Part shown: piece by piece, positions 21,528 through 30,632 of the stretch
Numbering within the stretch: position 1 is the first letter of the stretch
How the letters are laid out: every line of letters starts with the position of its first letter
Assembly (NCBI GenBank): GCA_017743605.1
Contig: JAGHYO010000003.1
Coordinates: 1-30,946, forward strand
From: Thermoflexus sp.
GTDB lineage: Bacteria > Chloroflexota > Anaerolineae > Thermoflexales > Thermoflexaceae
Direction: 5' to 3'
Length of the DNA: 30,946 nt
Translations under genes and position numbers: made by a program
Notes under the pieces: generated by a model
What the model was told of the DNA's origin: nothing
Databases searched by the model: none
The model's input: the letters and a program-made list of their open reading frames with translations, nothing else

Positions 21528-22877
21528 TCAGAACTCCGTCACCCCGGTGAAGGCAAAGGCCTCCAGGAGGAGGGCAGGCACGCTGGTGAAGCCGAAGCCC
21601 TCCGAGATCAGCCAGCGCTCCTTCCCCACCGCGCGCACCCCGGCCAGGGCAGGCACATACCCCTGGGTGAACCGCAGGTTGCGGACCGGATAGGCGATCT
21701 CCCCCTTCTCGATCCAGAACACACCGTCCCGCGTCATCCCGGTCAGCACGCAGTCCCGCGGGTGCACCAGGCAGGTGTACCAGAACCGGGTGATGTAAAG
21801 GCCTCGATCCACCTGCCGGACCATCTCCTCGATCGTGGCCTCGCCGGGGGCCATGAACAGGTGGAGCGGGATGGGGCCCAGGCTGGCGGTCTGCGGACGG
21901 GAGCGGGGGAGGGCGTGGCCGGTGGACCGTCGGCCTTCCCGGGCGGCGGTGACCGTGTCATACACCGGCCCCTGAGGGGCCCCGCGCTCGACGATGATCA
22001 CCCGCTGCCGGGGCACCCCTTCGAAGTCGAAGGGCAGGGGCAGCCCGGCCGGATCCCGGCCATCATCCCAGATGGTGATCTGAGGGGACATCACCGGACG
22101 GCCGATTCGATCGTTCATCCACGAGCGACCCTCCTGGACGGCCAGGGCGCCGGCGCCTGCGTAGCCCAGCCAGGAGAGGATGTCCTCTACGGCGTAAGGC
22201 TCCAGGACCACCGGATACACCCCGGGCTCGATGGGGCGAGGGTTCCGGCTCTGCAGGGCCCGCTCGATGGCCGAATGGCCCAGCGCTTCCACATTGAGAT
22301 CGGCGAGGCGCCAGGCGGCGCGGTGGGCATACCCGGATCCATTGTCGCTCATCACCACCGTGCTGAAGTGGGTCTCGGTGCCGGCGTGATAGGCGAACAC
22401 CCCTTTGGAGTTGACCACTGCCAGCTCATACACCCCGGTGGAGAGGGCCCCCGCTGCGCTCACGCCCATGGATTCCGCCAGCCGGCAGACGGCGCCGACC
22501 GCCCGCGCCCGCCACTCCGGCGTGGCCCCCGCCACCGCCTCGTCGAAGGCGGCCACCGGCTCGACCGGCTGGGGCTCCGGCAGGCCTGGGAACTCGGGGT
22601 TCTCCGGCTGCAGCCGAGCGAGGGCCACGGCCTCTTCGATGGCCTGCCCCAGGGCCTCCTCTGTCAGGCGGTTGGTGATCGCAGCGCCCACCCGCCTCCC
22701 GAGGACCACCCGGACGGCGATCTCGGTGTTGACCTCGGCCACGTTCTGATGGATGACATTGTTAGAGAAGCGGGTGAGGGCGCTGTCGTGGGCCTCCAGC
22801 ACGATTTCCGTCTCGTCCGCTGGGGAGGCCCGCAGCGCCTTCTTCAGGATCTCACGAATTATGGATTCGCCCAGCAT
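21528..22877 (-). CDS. TldE/PmbA-family metallopeptidase partner subunit
   Basis: 449 residues of the TldD/PmbA superfamily without the zinc HExxxH motif, as expected for the TldE (PmbA) half of the TldD-TldE heterodimer. Visible family stretches are TRFSNNVIHQNVAEVNTEIAVRV, VVNSKGVFAYHAGTETHFSTVV, and a C-terminal GLYITRFWYTCLVHPRDCVLTGMTRD-like region that resembles the family end domain. TldD/TldE cleave or process unfolded peptides and modified-peptide precursors in the cytoplasm. Lies 45 bases after tldD. Confidence 0.88.
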   Translation of the reverse strand: MLGESIIREILKKALRASPADETEIVLEAHDSALTRFSNNVIHQNVAEVNTEIAVRVVLGRRVGAAITNRLTEEALGQAIEEAVALARLQPENPEFPGLPEPQPVEPVAAFDEAVAGATPEWRARAVGAVCRLAESMGVSAAGALSTGVYELAVVNSKGVFAYHAGTETHFSTVVMSDNGSGYAHRAAWRLADLNVEALGHSAIERALQSRNPRPIEPGVYPVVLEPYAVEDILSWLGYAGAGALAVQEGRSWMNDRIGRPVMSPQITIWDDGRDPAGLPLPFDFEGVPRQRVIIVERGAPQGPVYDTVTAAREGRRSTGHALPRSRPQTASLGPIPLHLFMAPGEATIEEMVRQVDRGLYITRFWYTCLVHPRDCVLTGMTRDGVFWIEKGEIAYPVRNLRFTQGYVPALAGVRAVGKERWLISEGFGFTSVPALLLEAFAFTGVTEF

Positions 22878-22922
22878 CGCTCCGCTCCTCGACGGGGAAA
22901 ATTTAGGAAGCGGCGCGGCCGC

Positions 22923-24395
22923 TCATTTTCGGCTGAACACCCGCACGTTCCAGAAGCGGGCGGGGGCGGCTCCGTGGCCGGTGTGGGCCAGCTGGGAGGG
23001 CTGCCCCTTGCCGCAGTTCGGCGTCCCCCAGATCACCCAGTGGTCGGCGTCGCACACCGCATCGCAGGAGCGCCAGAACTCCGGTGTGATCCCGGTGTAG
23101 ATCGGGTTCTTGAGCATGCGGGTCAGCTTTCCCCCTTTGATCTCCCAGGCGATCTCGCAGCCGAACTGGAAGTTGAGCCGCTTGTCGTCGATGCTCCAGG
23201 AGCGGTTGGTGTCCATGAAGATCCCTTCCTCGGTGTCGGCGATCAGATCCTCTAACCGCCAGGTCCCGGGGAGCAGGTTGACGTTGGTCATCCGGATCAG
23301 GGGGATGCGGTTCCAGCCCGAGGCCCGCATGGTGCCATTGGAGAGGCCGGTGACGTAGGAGGAGGGGCCCAGGAGCTGGAGCAGCTGACGGGCCGTCTCG
23401 CGGGAGGTCATGTAACCGACGAAGAGGCCCTCTTTCACGATATCCACCTGCTGCGCGGGCACCCCTTCGTCGTCCCACCCGAAGGTGCCCAGGCCCCCGG
23501 GGAGGGTGGCGTCAGCGGTGATGTTCACCACCTCGGAGCCGTAGTGAAAGGTCCCCAGTTTCTCTGGGGTGAGGAAGGAGGTGCCCGCGTAGGCGGCCTC
23601 GGTCCCGAACACCCGGTCCAGCTCGATGGGATGACCACACGACTCATGGATCTGGAGGGCCACCTGGGAGCCGCCCAGGATCACCGTGGTCACCATCTCG
23701 GGGCACGGGTCAGCGGTGAGGAGCGCCACCGCCTCCTCTGCGATGCGCGGGGCGTTCCCAGGCAGGTCGCATTCCTCGATGAACTCCCAGCCCCGGGTCA
23801 TCTGATGGCGGCCCACCGAGTTGGGATAGGAGCGGCGCTGCACCTCGTCGGGGCCCACGGCGGTGGCCTCGATGCCGCAGCCTGACTCGATGATCTCCTG
23901 TTCGATCCAGGAGCCTTCGGTGCTGGCAAAGGTCTTGCGCTCGCGGATGAACACCATCTCCGCTTCGGTGGCGGCGATCCCGCGCACGGCGCGCATGGCC
24001 GCATCGGCGGCGAGCAGGATCTCCAGCTTCTTCTCCAGGGGGACGGTGAAGGGATCGATCTGCACCGGGGTCCGATAAGTTCCGCGCTGGACCACCGGCG
24101 GGCCGATGTCCACGTCCTCTTTCTTGAAGAGGGCGCTGGCCCGGGCGATCTGAACGGCCCGGTCGGCCACGCGCTCCGCCTCCTCCAGGGTGAGGCGGGC
24201 GCTGGAGGCGAAGCCCCACGCGCCGTCGGCGATCACTCGCACCCCGAAGCCCATATCCTCGATCTGACTGATGCCCTGCACGACGCCGTTGCGGACCAGG
24301 AGGGATTGTTCGATGCGGTGGACCAGGCGGACGTCCGCATAGGTCGCGCCGCGCAGCTGGGCCACGTTCAACGCGCGCTCCAGGATCTCCTTCAC
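22923..24395 (-). CDS. tldD: TldD-family zinc metallopeptidase
   Basis: 490 residues. The zinc motif HESCGHPIE (HExxxH) lies near residue 255 and a downstream Cys-rich C-terminus supplies the other ligand. RIEQSLLVRNGVVQGISQIEDMGFGVRVIADGAWGFA-type N-terminal sequence and GYMTSRETARQL are typical. It forms the catalytic half of the pair with the next gene. I place the start at GTG 24395 because AGGAGG sits five bases before it. The longer frame's ATG at 24485 lies inside a perfect TATAAT on the same strand, so it is more likely promoter than coding. Confidence 0.88.
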   Translation of the reverse strand: MKEILERALNVAQLRGATYADVRLVHRIEQSLLVRNGVVQGISQIEDMGFGVRVIADGAWGFASSARLTLEEAERVADRAVQIARASALFKKEDVDIGPPVVQRGTYRTPVQIDPFTVPLEKKLEILLAADAAMRAVRGIAATEAEMVFIRERKTFASTEGSWIEQEIIESGCGIEATAVGPDEVQRRSYPNSVGRHQMTRGWEFIEECDLPGNAPRIAEEAVALLTADPCPEMVTTVILGGSQVALQIHESCGHPIELDRVFGTEAAYAGTSFLTPEKLGTFHYGSEVVNITADATLPGGLGTFGWDDEGVPAQQVDIVKEGLFVGYMTSRETARQLLQLLGPSSYVTGLSNGTMRASGWNRIPLIRMTNVNLLPGTWRLEDLIADTEEGIFMDTNRSWSIDDKRLNFQFGCEIAWEIKGGKLTRMLKNPIYTGITPEFWRSCDAVCDADHWVIWGTPNCGKGQPSQLAHTGHGAAPARFWNVRVFSRK

Positions 24396-24482
24396 GGCCG
24401 CCTCCTGAATGGATCTCTCCCGAAAGGAAGGTGCGCGACTCCCTACCCTCTTTGCATCCTCGCGAGCAGAGTACGCTTCGTC

Positions 24483-24488
24483 CATTAT
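24483..24488 (-). promoter_or_regulatory. -10 box upstream of tldD
   Basis: An exact TATAAT on the minus strand, about 88 bases before the preferred tldD start. No good -35 is seen 16-18 bases further up. Confidence 0.5.
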
Positions 24489-24515
24489 ACCTGGTAGCGA
24501 TGTGCGAGGCGTGGC

Positions 24516-25721
24516 TCAGGGAGCCCGAGGGGCCTCCGCGTGGGCCGGGGTTTGGACCGACCTCCCTGTCCAGAGGATGCCGAACAGGGCCAAGGGGAGG
24601 ATCAAGCCGGCGACCTGCAGGGGGCGAGCCGGATGAAACGAGAACAGGAGCCCGGCGAGGGGAGCAGCCAGCGCCGCGGCCATGCTGCTGGCGGTGTGCA
24701 CCAGCGCCGCGGCGGTCGCCTGGGTCTCCGAAGGGGTGAGACGCAGGATCCGTGCGGCGGCCAGGGAGTAGGCCGCGTACGCCCCTCCCACCAAGACCAT
24801 CGCTGCGCCCACGAAGAAGAAGGAACGGAATCCTACGAGAAGGAGGCCCATCCCGATCCCGGCCAGCCCCCAGGCGGTCGCCAGCCCCAGCGGCCGCGCT
24901 CGATCCTGATCCCACCGCCCCAGCGCTGGGCCCAGCACGATGGTGCCCAGAGCCTGCAAGGAGGCGAACAGCCCCAGGTGGGATTTGGCCCATCCCCCTG
25001 CTTGCTGCAGGAAGTTCGGCAACAGGATCAGGCCCACTTGCCCCACGGTGAACAGAGTGAGCAGCGCCAATCCGAAGCGCCAGGGGATCTGCCGCCAGGA
25101 TCCCGAGGACCCCGAGCGGCGGCCCTGCCCGTGCAGATCGGGTGGGGGATCCGGGGGCAGGAGCAGCGCCGCAACGGTGGAGAGGGCAAAGAGGCCGGCG
25201 CTGAGGAGCAGCACCGAACGCATGCCGGCCCGCTGGGCCAGCCATCCCCCCAGGGCGGGGGTCAGCAACCCGCCCGCGGCGTAACCCGCGCTCAGGAGGG
25301 GAAACGACTGCTCCGGCGGGATGGGGCCGGCCATGCGGGCCACATACGCGTGGATCACTGGCAGGCAATAGCCGGACATGAAGTAGAGGGTCAGGCCGGG
25401 GAGCATGGTCCACCAAGTGGTCGCCCCGGCCATCAGAAGGATCCCGATCAATCCGGCGAACCACCCGCCCAACATCAGCGGCTTGCGCCGGGTTCGATCC
25501 GCCAGCCATCCCACCGGCAGATAGGTGAGGGTGAGGGCCAGCTCCCCCACGCCAAAGGCCAGCCCGACCTGAGCGGGAGTGGCCCCCAACTCCTGCACGT
25601 AGACCGGGAGCAGATAGAAGAACAGCCCCTCCCCCACCGCCCAGAGGATCTCTGAAAGCAACAACAAGCGGATCATCAAACGGGGGTGGAAGGCGAGCCT
25701 TTCAAGCGATGGCATCTTCAT
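24516..25721 (-). CDS. Major facilitator superfamily transporter
   Basis: 401 residues with about 12 hydrophobic helices in two halves joined by a polar loop (about residues 190-215). The loop between helices 2 and 3 has the MFS signature GWLADRTRRKPLML (G-x-L-a-D-r-x-G-r-k/r type). Inner-membrane exporter or permease of unknown substrate. The start ATG at 25721 overlaps the rsmI stop (ATGA) without its own ribosome-binding site, pointing to coupled translation. A second in-frame ATG two codons later is possible. Confidence 0.85.
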   Translation of the reverse strand: MKMPSLERLAFHPRLMIRLLLLSEILWAVGEGLFFYLLPVYVQELGATPAQVGLAFGVGELALTLTYLPVGWLADRTRRKPLMLGGWFAGLIGILLMAGATTWWTMLPGLTLYFMSGYCLPVIHAYVARMAGPIPPEQSFPLLSAGYAAGGLLTPALGGWLAQRAGMRSVLLLSAGLFALSTVAALLLPPDPPPDLHGQGRRSGSSGSWRQIPWRFGLALLTLFTVGQVGLILLPNFLQQAGGWAKSHLGLFASLQALGTIVLGPALGRWDQDRARPLGLATAWGLAGIGMGLLLVGFRSFFFVGAAMVLVGGAYAAYSLAAARILRLTPSETQATAAALVHTASSMAAALAAPLAGLLFSFHPARPLQVAGLILPLALFGILWTGRSVQTPAHAEAPRAP

Positions 25722-26560
25722 CGGCGCGGCGCACGCTCCGATCGGATCCGTAGGGCCATCCGGTAGACCGCGTCCCGGGGCCATCCGGAAGCCCGGGCCA
25801 CCTCCCGGGCCGCCTGGGCCGGGGTCCGGCCGCCGCGCAGCAGCTCCTCCAGCCCGGCGCGCACTTCCTCTTCCTCCCATGGGGAAGCCTCCGCCAGCGC
25901 CCCGGCGATGACCAGGGTGAATTCCCCCCGGGGCTCCACTTCTACGAAATGCGCCAGGATCTCCTGCACTGTCCCGCGGCGGAGCTCCTCGTGGATTTTG
26001 GTGAGCTCCCGGGCGACGGCCATAGGGCGGTCGCCCAGGATCTCCAGGATGTCCTGGAGAGCTTCCCGAAGGCGATGAGGCGTCTCGAAGGCCACCAGGG
26101 TCCACGGGAGAGCGGCCACCCGGGCCAGCAGCCGGCGGCGCTCGCCGGGCCTACGGGGCAAAAAGCCCAGGAAGAGGAAACGATCGGCCGGCAACCCGGA
26201 GACCACCAGGGCCGTCACTGGGGCGGAGGGCCCGGGGATCGGCACCACTGGGAACCCGCGCTCCAGGGCGGCCTGGATCAGGACGTGGCCGGGGTCCGAG
26301 AGGCCGGGCATCCCCGCTTCGGAGACCAAGGCCACATCCCCATGGGCCATGGCCTCCAGGATCTGGGGAATCCGGGCCACCTCGTTGTGCTCAAAGTAGC
26401 TGATCATCGGCTTCTCGATGCCGTAGCGGTCCAGGAGGATGCGGGTCTTGCGGGTATCCTCGGCGGCGATCAGAGCGCACTCCCGCAACACCCGCAACGC
26501 CCGCAGGGTGATGTCCTCCAGGTTCCCGATGGGGGTGCCCACCACATACAAGGTGCCCAT
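25718..26560 (-). CDS. rsmI: 16S rRNA 2'-O-methyltransferase RsmI
   Basis: 280 residues. Methylates the ribose of C1402 in 16S rRNA using SAM. Family motifs in order are YVVGTPIGNLEDITLRAL, AAEDTRKTRILLDRYG, SYFEHNE, LVSEAGMPGLSDPG, PIPGPSAPVTALVVSGLP and FETPHRLREALQDI. The C-terminal GRTPAQAAREVARASGWPRDAVYR is the helix-turn-helix-like tail. The start ATG is preceded by GAGGGGA. The leader contains an inverted repeat. Confidence 0.96.
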   Translation of the reverse strand: MGTLYVVGTPIGNLEDITLRALRVLRECALIAAEDTRKTRILLDRYGIEKPMISYFEHNEVARIPQILEAMAHGDVALVSEAGMPGLSDPGHVLIQAALERGFPVVPIPGPSAPVTALVVSGLPADRFLFLGFLPRRPGERRRLLARVAALPWTLVAFETPHRLREALQDILEILGDRPMAVARELTKIHEELRRGTVQEILAHFVEVEPRGEFTLVIAGALAEASPWEEEEVRAGLEELLRGGRTPAQAAREVARASGWPRDAVYRMALRIRSERAPRR

Positions 26561-26585
26561 CGTCCCCTCGCGCTCGTGAAGGGTG

Positions 26586-26626
26586 AAAGCGCCCCTGAGG
26601 TTGGAAAGGTGTGTGGCGAGCGCTTT
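26586..26626 (-). repeat. Inverted repeat in the rsmI leader
   Basis: AAAGCGC (26586-26592) and GCGCTTT (26620-26626) are perfect complements, with an outer GGG/CCC pair at 26581-26583 and 26628-26630. A possible leader stem-loop; no known riboswitch was recognised. The rest of 26561-26824 shows no gene. A GACGGG/CCCGTC stem near 26797-26816 could end transcription of the pseudogene upstream. Confidence 0.35.
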
Positions 26627-26824
26627 GCCCGCTTCATGTTACATCCACCTGAAGGGGCGACGTATGGAGCGCGGCGACGAGACAGATGGTGGGACGACTG
26701 CAAGCCGTTGTTCCGCCGTGCCGGAGCTGACCGGGGCAGAAGCCTGCGAATCCGCCCAACGGTGGAAAAACCGGAAATCCGTGGAGACGGGGGACCTCGC
26801 CCGTCGGGGAGAGGCCAGAGGAGT

Positions 26825-29405
26825 TCAGCAGGCGATGGCGGGCAGATACACACGCCACAGCGCCACCGTGATGGGCGCCTCGCGCTCCCACATGCCTCCT
26901 CAGGCATCCTCGGCCCGCAGGACGAGGTGCCAGGGGTCCGGCTCCAGCGTCAGAGGCGCTCCGAGGACTGTCATCGAGAGTGGCTCCCCCGGGCGCAGCG
27001 CCCCGGACCACACGCCGCTGCCCGGGAAAGGTTGTGGCAGATCGCTCCCATCCATCTGGAACCGGGTCTCCTTCCAGCGTATGGGCAGGGTGAGTGTGAG
27101 AGCCACGGAGAGATTGCCGGATGGCTGGGGCGTGCAGGATCCGGTATAGGCCCGTCCCGAAGGAGTCACAGGGTCTCCCCTGAAGGCGATAGACAGATCT
27201 GATACCCCCACGCCGAGCGGGAGGATCTGCCGCAGAGGCCAGCGCCCGTCGGTGCCTTCTGGCGTTAGAGGCGCCCACCCAGCGGGTCCCTCCAGGATCA
27301 TCGAGGCCGTGAGCACCATCGGGGGAAGGATCCAGCCCTGCCATCCCGGGAGCTCTGGATCCGAGGTCCACCCGGGCGATTGATCCGGATTCCGGATGGT
27401 CCATGGCAGAGGCACCCGCAGGCGGAGGGAGATCGAAAGCCCTTCGGCATGGGTTACGAAGACGGCGATCTCCTGTCGGGTCCCAGCGGGCGCGACCGAA
27501 GGGATGGCGACGAGGCGTGTCTCCCCCATCGGCCTGAGCCCAGAGGGCGCCTGGGTGAGCACAACGGCGTGCAACAGCTCGACCGCTGGGGGACCCCCTA
27601 TAGGCCCGGCGTGGAGAAGGCGATGCGCCCTGCGCCCCCCGGGCGGGTTGGCGCGATGGGCTGGCCGTGTGCGCCACGCCAGAGTTGTAGCCGGTGAACC
27701 AGACCACCCCCTCGCAGCGCGCCAGATCCTCTTCCGGTGGGGACCCCTGTCCGAAGAGGCCAGCGACCCGCCAGCGATCGAAGGAGATCCCTGCCCCCGT
27801 CGGGGCCCGACAGTAAGCCTCCCCCACCTCATACCAGCGGTCTTCCTCCACCCGCAGCGGCCGAGCAGGCGTTTTGAGTTGCCACACGCTGATGGTCGAA
27901 AGAGTGGGGGAGAGGGTAGAACGGGCGATGACCGTGGTCCAGGCGGCTGCATCCCGGGGGAGCCCGGCAGGGACGTCCACGGTCAGCGTGAAGACACCCA
28001 AGGCGCAGGGACCCAGGGGCATCGCATCGGGCGTGAGCGTCACCGGCCAGCCGGTCCCCTCCACCTCCAGCCGCACGGTGTCGGTGGCCACCTCGCTCAG
28101 GTTCTGGAGGGTGGCGGTGAAGAGGACCTGGGTGGCGGTGGGCACCACGCGCTCGGTATGGGCTGGATCCCAGCGCAGGCCGGCGGGAGACAGCGGGGCG
28201 GTCAGAACCCGGAGCGAGCGCTCCAGGGTCTCTCCCTGCATTCCCGGGTCCGGGATCCCCTTTAGGCCGAAGGCGAAGACCAGCTTGCGATAGGAGCGAC
28301 ACAGGCTCATGGCGGTTACAGCCCTGCCGTCGTCCAGGTGATGGATTGGCCGATCGGTGAGCGGATCGGCGGAGGCGATCTCATCCGGGGCATACTGGTT
28401 CCGAGCGCCGCCTTCTCCTCGAATGTCCGTCACCAGCCCAGCGAAAGGCCCCCCCAAAGCTCCAGTCACTGTGAAGATCCCGCTGGAGTCCCGCACATAC
28501 TGGGTCCCCAGCATCCTGCGCAGATACGGCGCGCACAAGAACCTGTTCCCCCCATCGTCCCAGGAGGCCACATCCTGGCCGCTCACCAGCAGACGGCCAC
28601 CCTGGCGCAGGAAGAAGGTCAGCGCGCGGTCCGCGCCGATGTAACCGGGGGAGTCCAAGGGTGAAGACCAGACCACCACCTCGTAGGCCGTGAGGGTAGC
28701 GGTGGGTGGCGGGATCGGTGGGTAGGTCACCCGGTATTCATCGTAAGACCACGCCTGGGCACCGAGGGCCTGCCGATAAAAGCCGATAAGAAGAAAGCGA
28801 ACTTGTTATACTACGGCCCACGCCTCCGGCGCGCGCACCATCCGCAGATTCCACGGCGTTGAGAGCGGATCGGAAGTCCCTTGGAGGGGAGCGGTGGTGA
28901 TCCAGCGCTGAAAACGCTCCACGCGGATCTGCCGGACGCCGGGCTCCCGGGCGAGGGCGAGCAGCATGCGGGGAGAGAGCCGGGCGGCGATCTGATTCGG
29001 GAGCCAGAGCATTTGAACTCCCTCCGCCTCACCAGCTCCCTCGGCCTCCCGGAGGCGCCGGAGGAGCGGGACTCCGGCCGCTTCCGCTCAGGCGCGCAGG
29101 CAGGCGACCCGGCGCGCGTCGCTCCGCGGCTGGCCGATCCGCGCCGGCCTGCGCGGCCGTCGCCTCGCCGGGCGAGGCGCCCTCCAGCTGGATCAGGACC
29201 GGGATCTTTTCCTCGGGGCGGGCACGGAGCAGTTGTCTTGTTAGAGCAGGCTGCAGGGTTAGCGTTCTCGGGATAAGAAGCGAGGGCGGGAAGCGGTGGG
29301 GGGCGAGGGGAGCAGCAACGACGCAATGCAAAGGATCCCAAGCGCCCTCAGGAATCTGTGAGGCGCTCGGCCAGCGCCTTCAGGCGCCGGAGCGTGTCCC
29401 GCCAT
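26825..29405 (-). pseudogene. Subtilisin-like (S8) secreted protease pseudogene, catalytic domain deleted
   Basis: Pieces in order: a signal peptide (FLRALGILCIASLLLPSPPTAS, near 29360-29295); in a second frame prodomain-like sequence (PEEKIPVLIQLEG); in a third frame the prodomain end (IAARLSPRMLLALAREPG) and the usual entry to the S8 domain, TPWNLRMVRAPEAWAV, then TAA at 28806. The same frame then continues directly with a C-terminal module (LLIGFYRQALGAQAWSYDEY, LRQGGRLLVSGQDVA). The whole region carrying the Asp, His and Ser triad is absent. Further frameshifts occur near 27670 and 27600, and a TGA at 26900 precedes a final in-frame WRVYLPAIAC, the Chloroflexota-type exported C-terminus. 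The start is uncertain and overlaps the recombinase-like gene. At least three frameshifts and two nonsense codons argue for real decay. Confidence 0.8.
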
Positions 29406-30256
29406 TGGATCTTGGAGAGCCCCAGCTTCTGGCGCAGGTCTTCCGGATCCATCCCCTGGATGAAATCCCGCAGGGCGCATGTCCACCGCAGGGTCTCAAA
29501 GGAGAGATGCGCCATCCCGGCCCGACGGGCCACATCGTCCAGCACGTATTCTAAGTTCCGGGGCGTCCAAGGGAAAACTCGGCTTTCGATGCGATATCGC
29601 TGGAGATACTCCCGGAACAGCTCCGGCCATTCCGGCGGAAGCGGGAGCCAGCGCTCCTTGTGGCGATAGCGGGGATGGGCATAACGGATCCACACCGCCG
29701 GCTCGTGGAGATCAAAATGTTCCAGGCGCAGGGCAGCCACTTCGCTTTTCTTCAAGCCGGTGTGGAGGAGCAGGGTGAGCAACGTGAGGGGACGAACATC
29801 CCCTTCCCGACGGAACCCCTCTGCCGCCTCCCGGACAGCCCGGACCTGTTCCGGGGTCAGCACCTCCGGGAGGGGTTCGACGGCCTCAGGGTAAACCAGG
29901 GCCTCGGCAGGATTGGTCGGCAGGACGCCGAGCTCCTCGTGGAGCCAGTGGAAGAAGGCCTTCACAGCCGTGATGCGCCGTCGCAGGGACTTGGGCGTGC
30001 ACGGGACCCCGCGCCGGTGGCGGAGCCAGTCTACGAAATCCTGGAGATCCCGCAACCCGATGGCTCCCACCGGGCGGTTCTCGCCCAGGCACTGCCCCAG
30101 CAGACGGAGATCGTGGGTGAAGAAATACACGGTGTGCCGGGAGTAATCCCCGCCCTTCAGGTGATCGGCGAAGGCCTGTCGGGCCCGGGCGAGGGGGGTC
30201 TCCGGCGTTAGCCCGGAGCGGGCTTTGAATTCAAACAGGCTGGGCTGACGAGCCAT
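29348..30256 (-). CDS. Tyrosine-recombinase-like protein with degenerate active site
   Basis: 302 residues. Residues 20-120 are a core-binding SAM-like domain (RAFADHLKGGDYSRHTV-like start, DLQDFVDWLRHRRG). Residues 135-300 match the catalytic fold (PEVLTPEQVRAVREAA, LLLHTGLKKSEVAALRLEHFDL, then HKERWLPLPPEW). The catalytic set R-K-H-R-H-Y reads about K-K-E-R-L-L: Lys in TGLKKSE replaces the first Arg, ETLR replaces HxxR's His, GLSKI lacks the His, and no Tyr occurs at the nucleophile position. Strand cleavage is therefore unlikely; a DNA-binding role is possible. ATG 30256 is chosen; an upstream frame reaching 30337 overlaps the dedA remnant. No attachment sites or phage genes were seen. Confidence 0.78.
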   Translation of the reverse strand: MARQPSLFEFKARSGLTPETPLARARQAFADHLKGGDYSRHTVYFFTHDLRLLGQCLGENRPVGAIGLRDLQDFVDWLRHRRGVPCTPKSLRRRITAVKAFFHWLHEELGVLPTNPAEALVYPEAVEPLPEVLTPEQVRAVREAAEGFRREGDVRPLTLLTLLLHTGLKKSEVAALRLEHFDLHEPAVWIRYAHPRYRHKERWLPLPPEWPELFREYLQRYRIESRVFPWTPRNLEYVLDDVARRAGMAHLSFETLRWTCALRDFIQGMDPEDLRQKLGLSKIQWRDTLRRLKALAERLTDS

Positions 30257-30597
30257 TGGATTCACCGGTGAACGAGCGGGTGGACTTTCGGGAAGAGCGC
30301 TCCACCTCCGCCTTCCGGATCCCCAGCCGGCGTCCACAGCGACGAACTGCGCGGCCGACCACGGGCTCGCCCGGCTGCCCGAAGGCGTAGAGGATTAGGG
30401 CACCGACCGCCGTGCCCGCTGTAGCGGCGAGGCTGACCCTCCAGTCTCAGAACGCCGCCGACAGCCGCCCCTGCCGCCGGCACCAGCAGGTCCGAGGGCA
30501 GGGGCGGGAAGACCGCCTCCACCACCGCAGCCAAGAAGATCCCCCCATATTCCAGCTTCGCCATCACCGACTCGATCCGCGCGCGCACCCAACTCAT
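30231..30597 (-). pseudogene. DedA-family membrane protein, frameshifted and truncated
   Basis: ATG 30597 opens a DedA N-terminus (LEYGGIFLAAVVEAVFPPLPSDLLVPAAGA, with the family's E-x-x-FPP-(I/L)PS motif). After LRLEG the frame is lost, but the next frame carries on correctly (VSLAATAGTAVGALILYAFG, then RKAEVERS). One extra G in the GGAGGG run explains the shift. Homology then ends about 60 residues later, where the family would continue with the second re-entrant loop and helices (residues to about 200), and the frame stops at 30231 inside the recombinase-like gene. So at least the C-terminal half is missing. Confidence 0.72.
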
Positions 30598-30632
30598 CCC
30601 TTCCCCCCGCATTCGGTCACACCCGTTCTCCA

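Noticed and set aside
26634..27690. Second half of a 698-codon minus-strand frame
   Set aside because: After about 27690 this frame is out of phase. The real C-terminal sequence lies in the frame ending at 26900 and then 26825.
29348..30256. Integrase of an active mobile element
   Set aside because: Catalytic residues are missing and there are no flanking repeats, attachment sites, tRNA target or phage/ICE genes.
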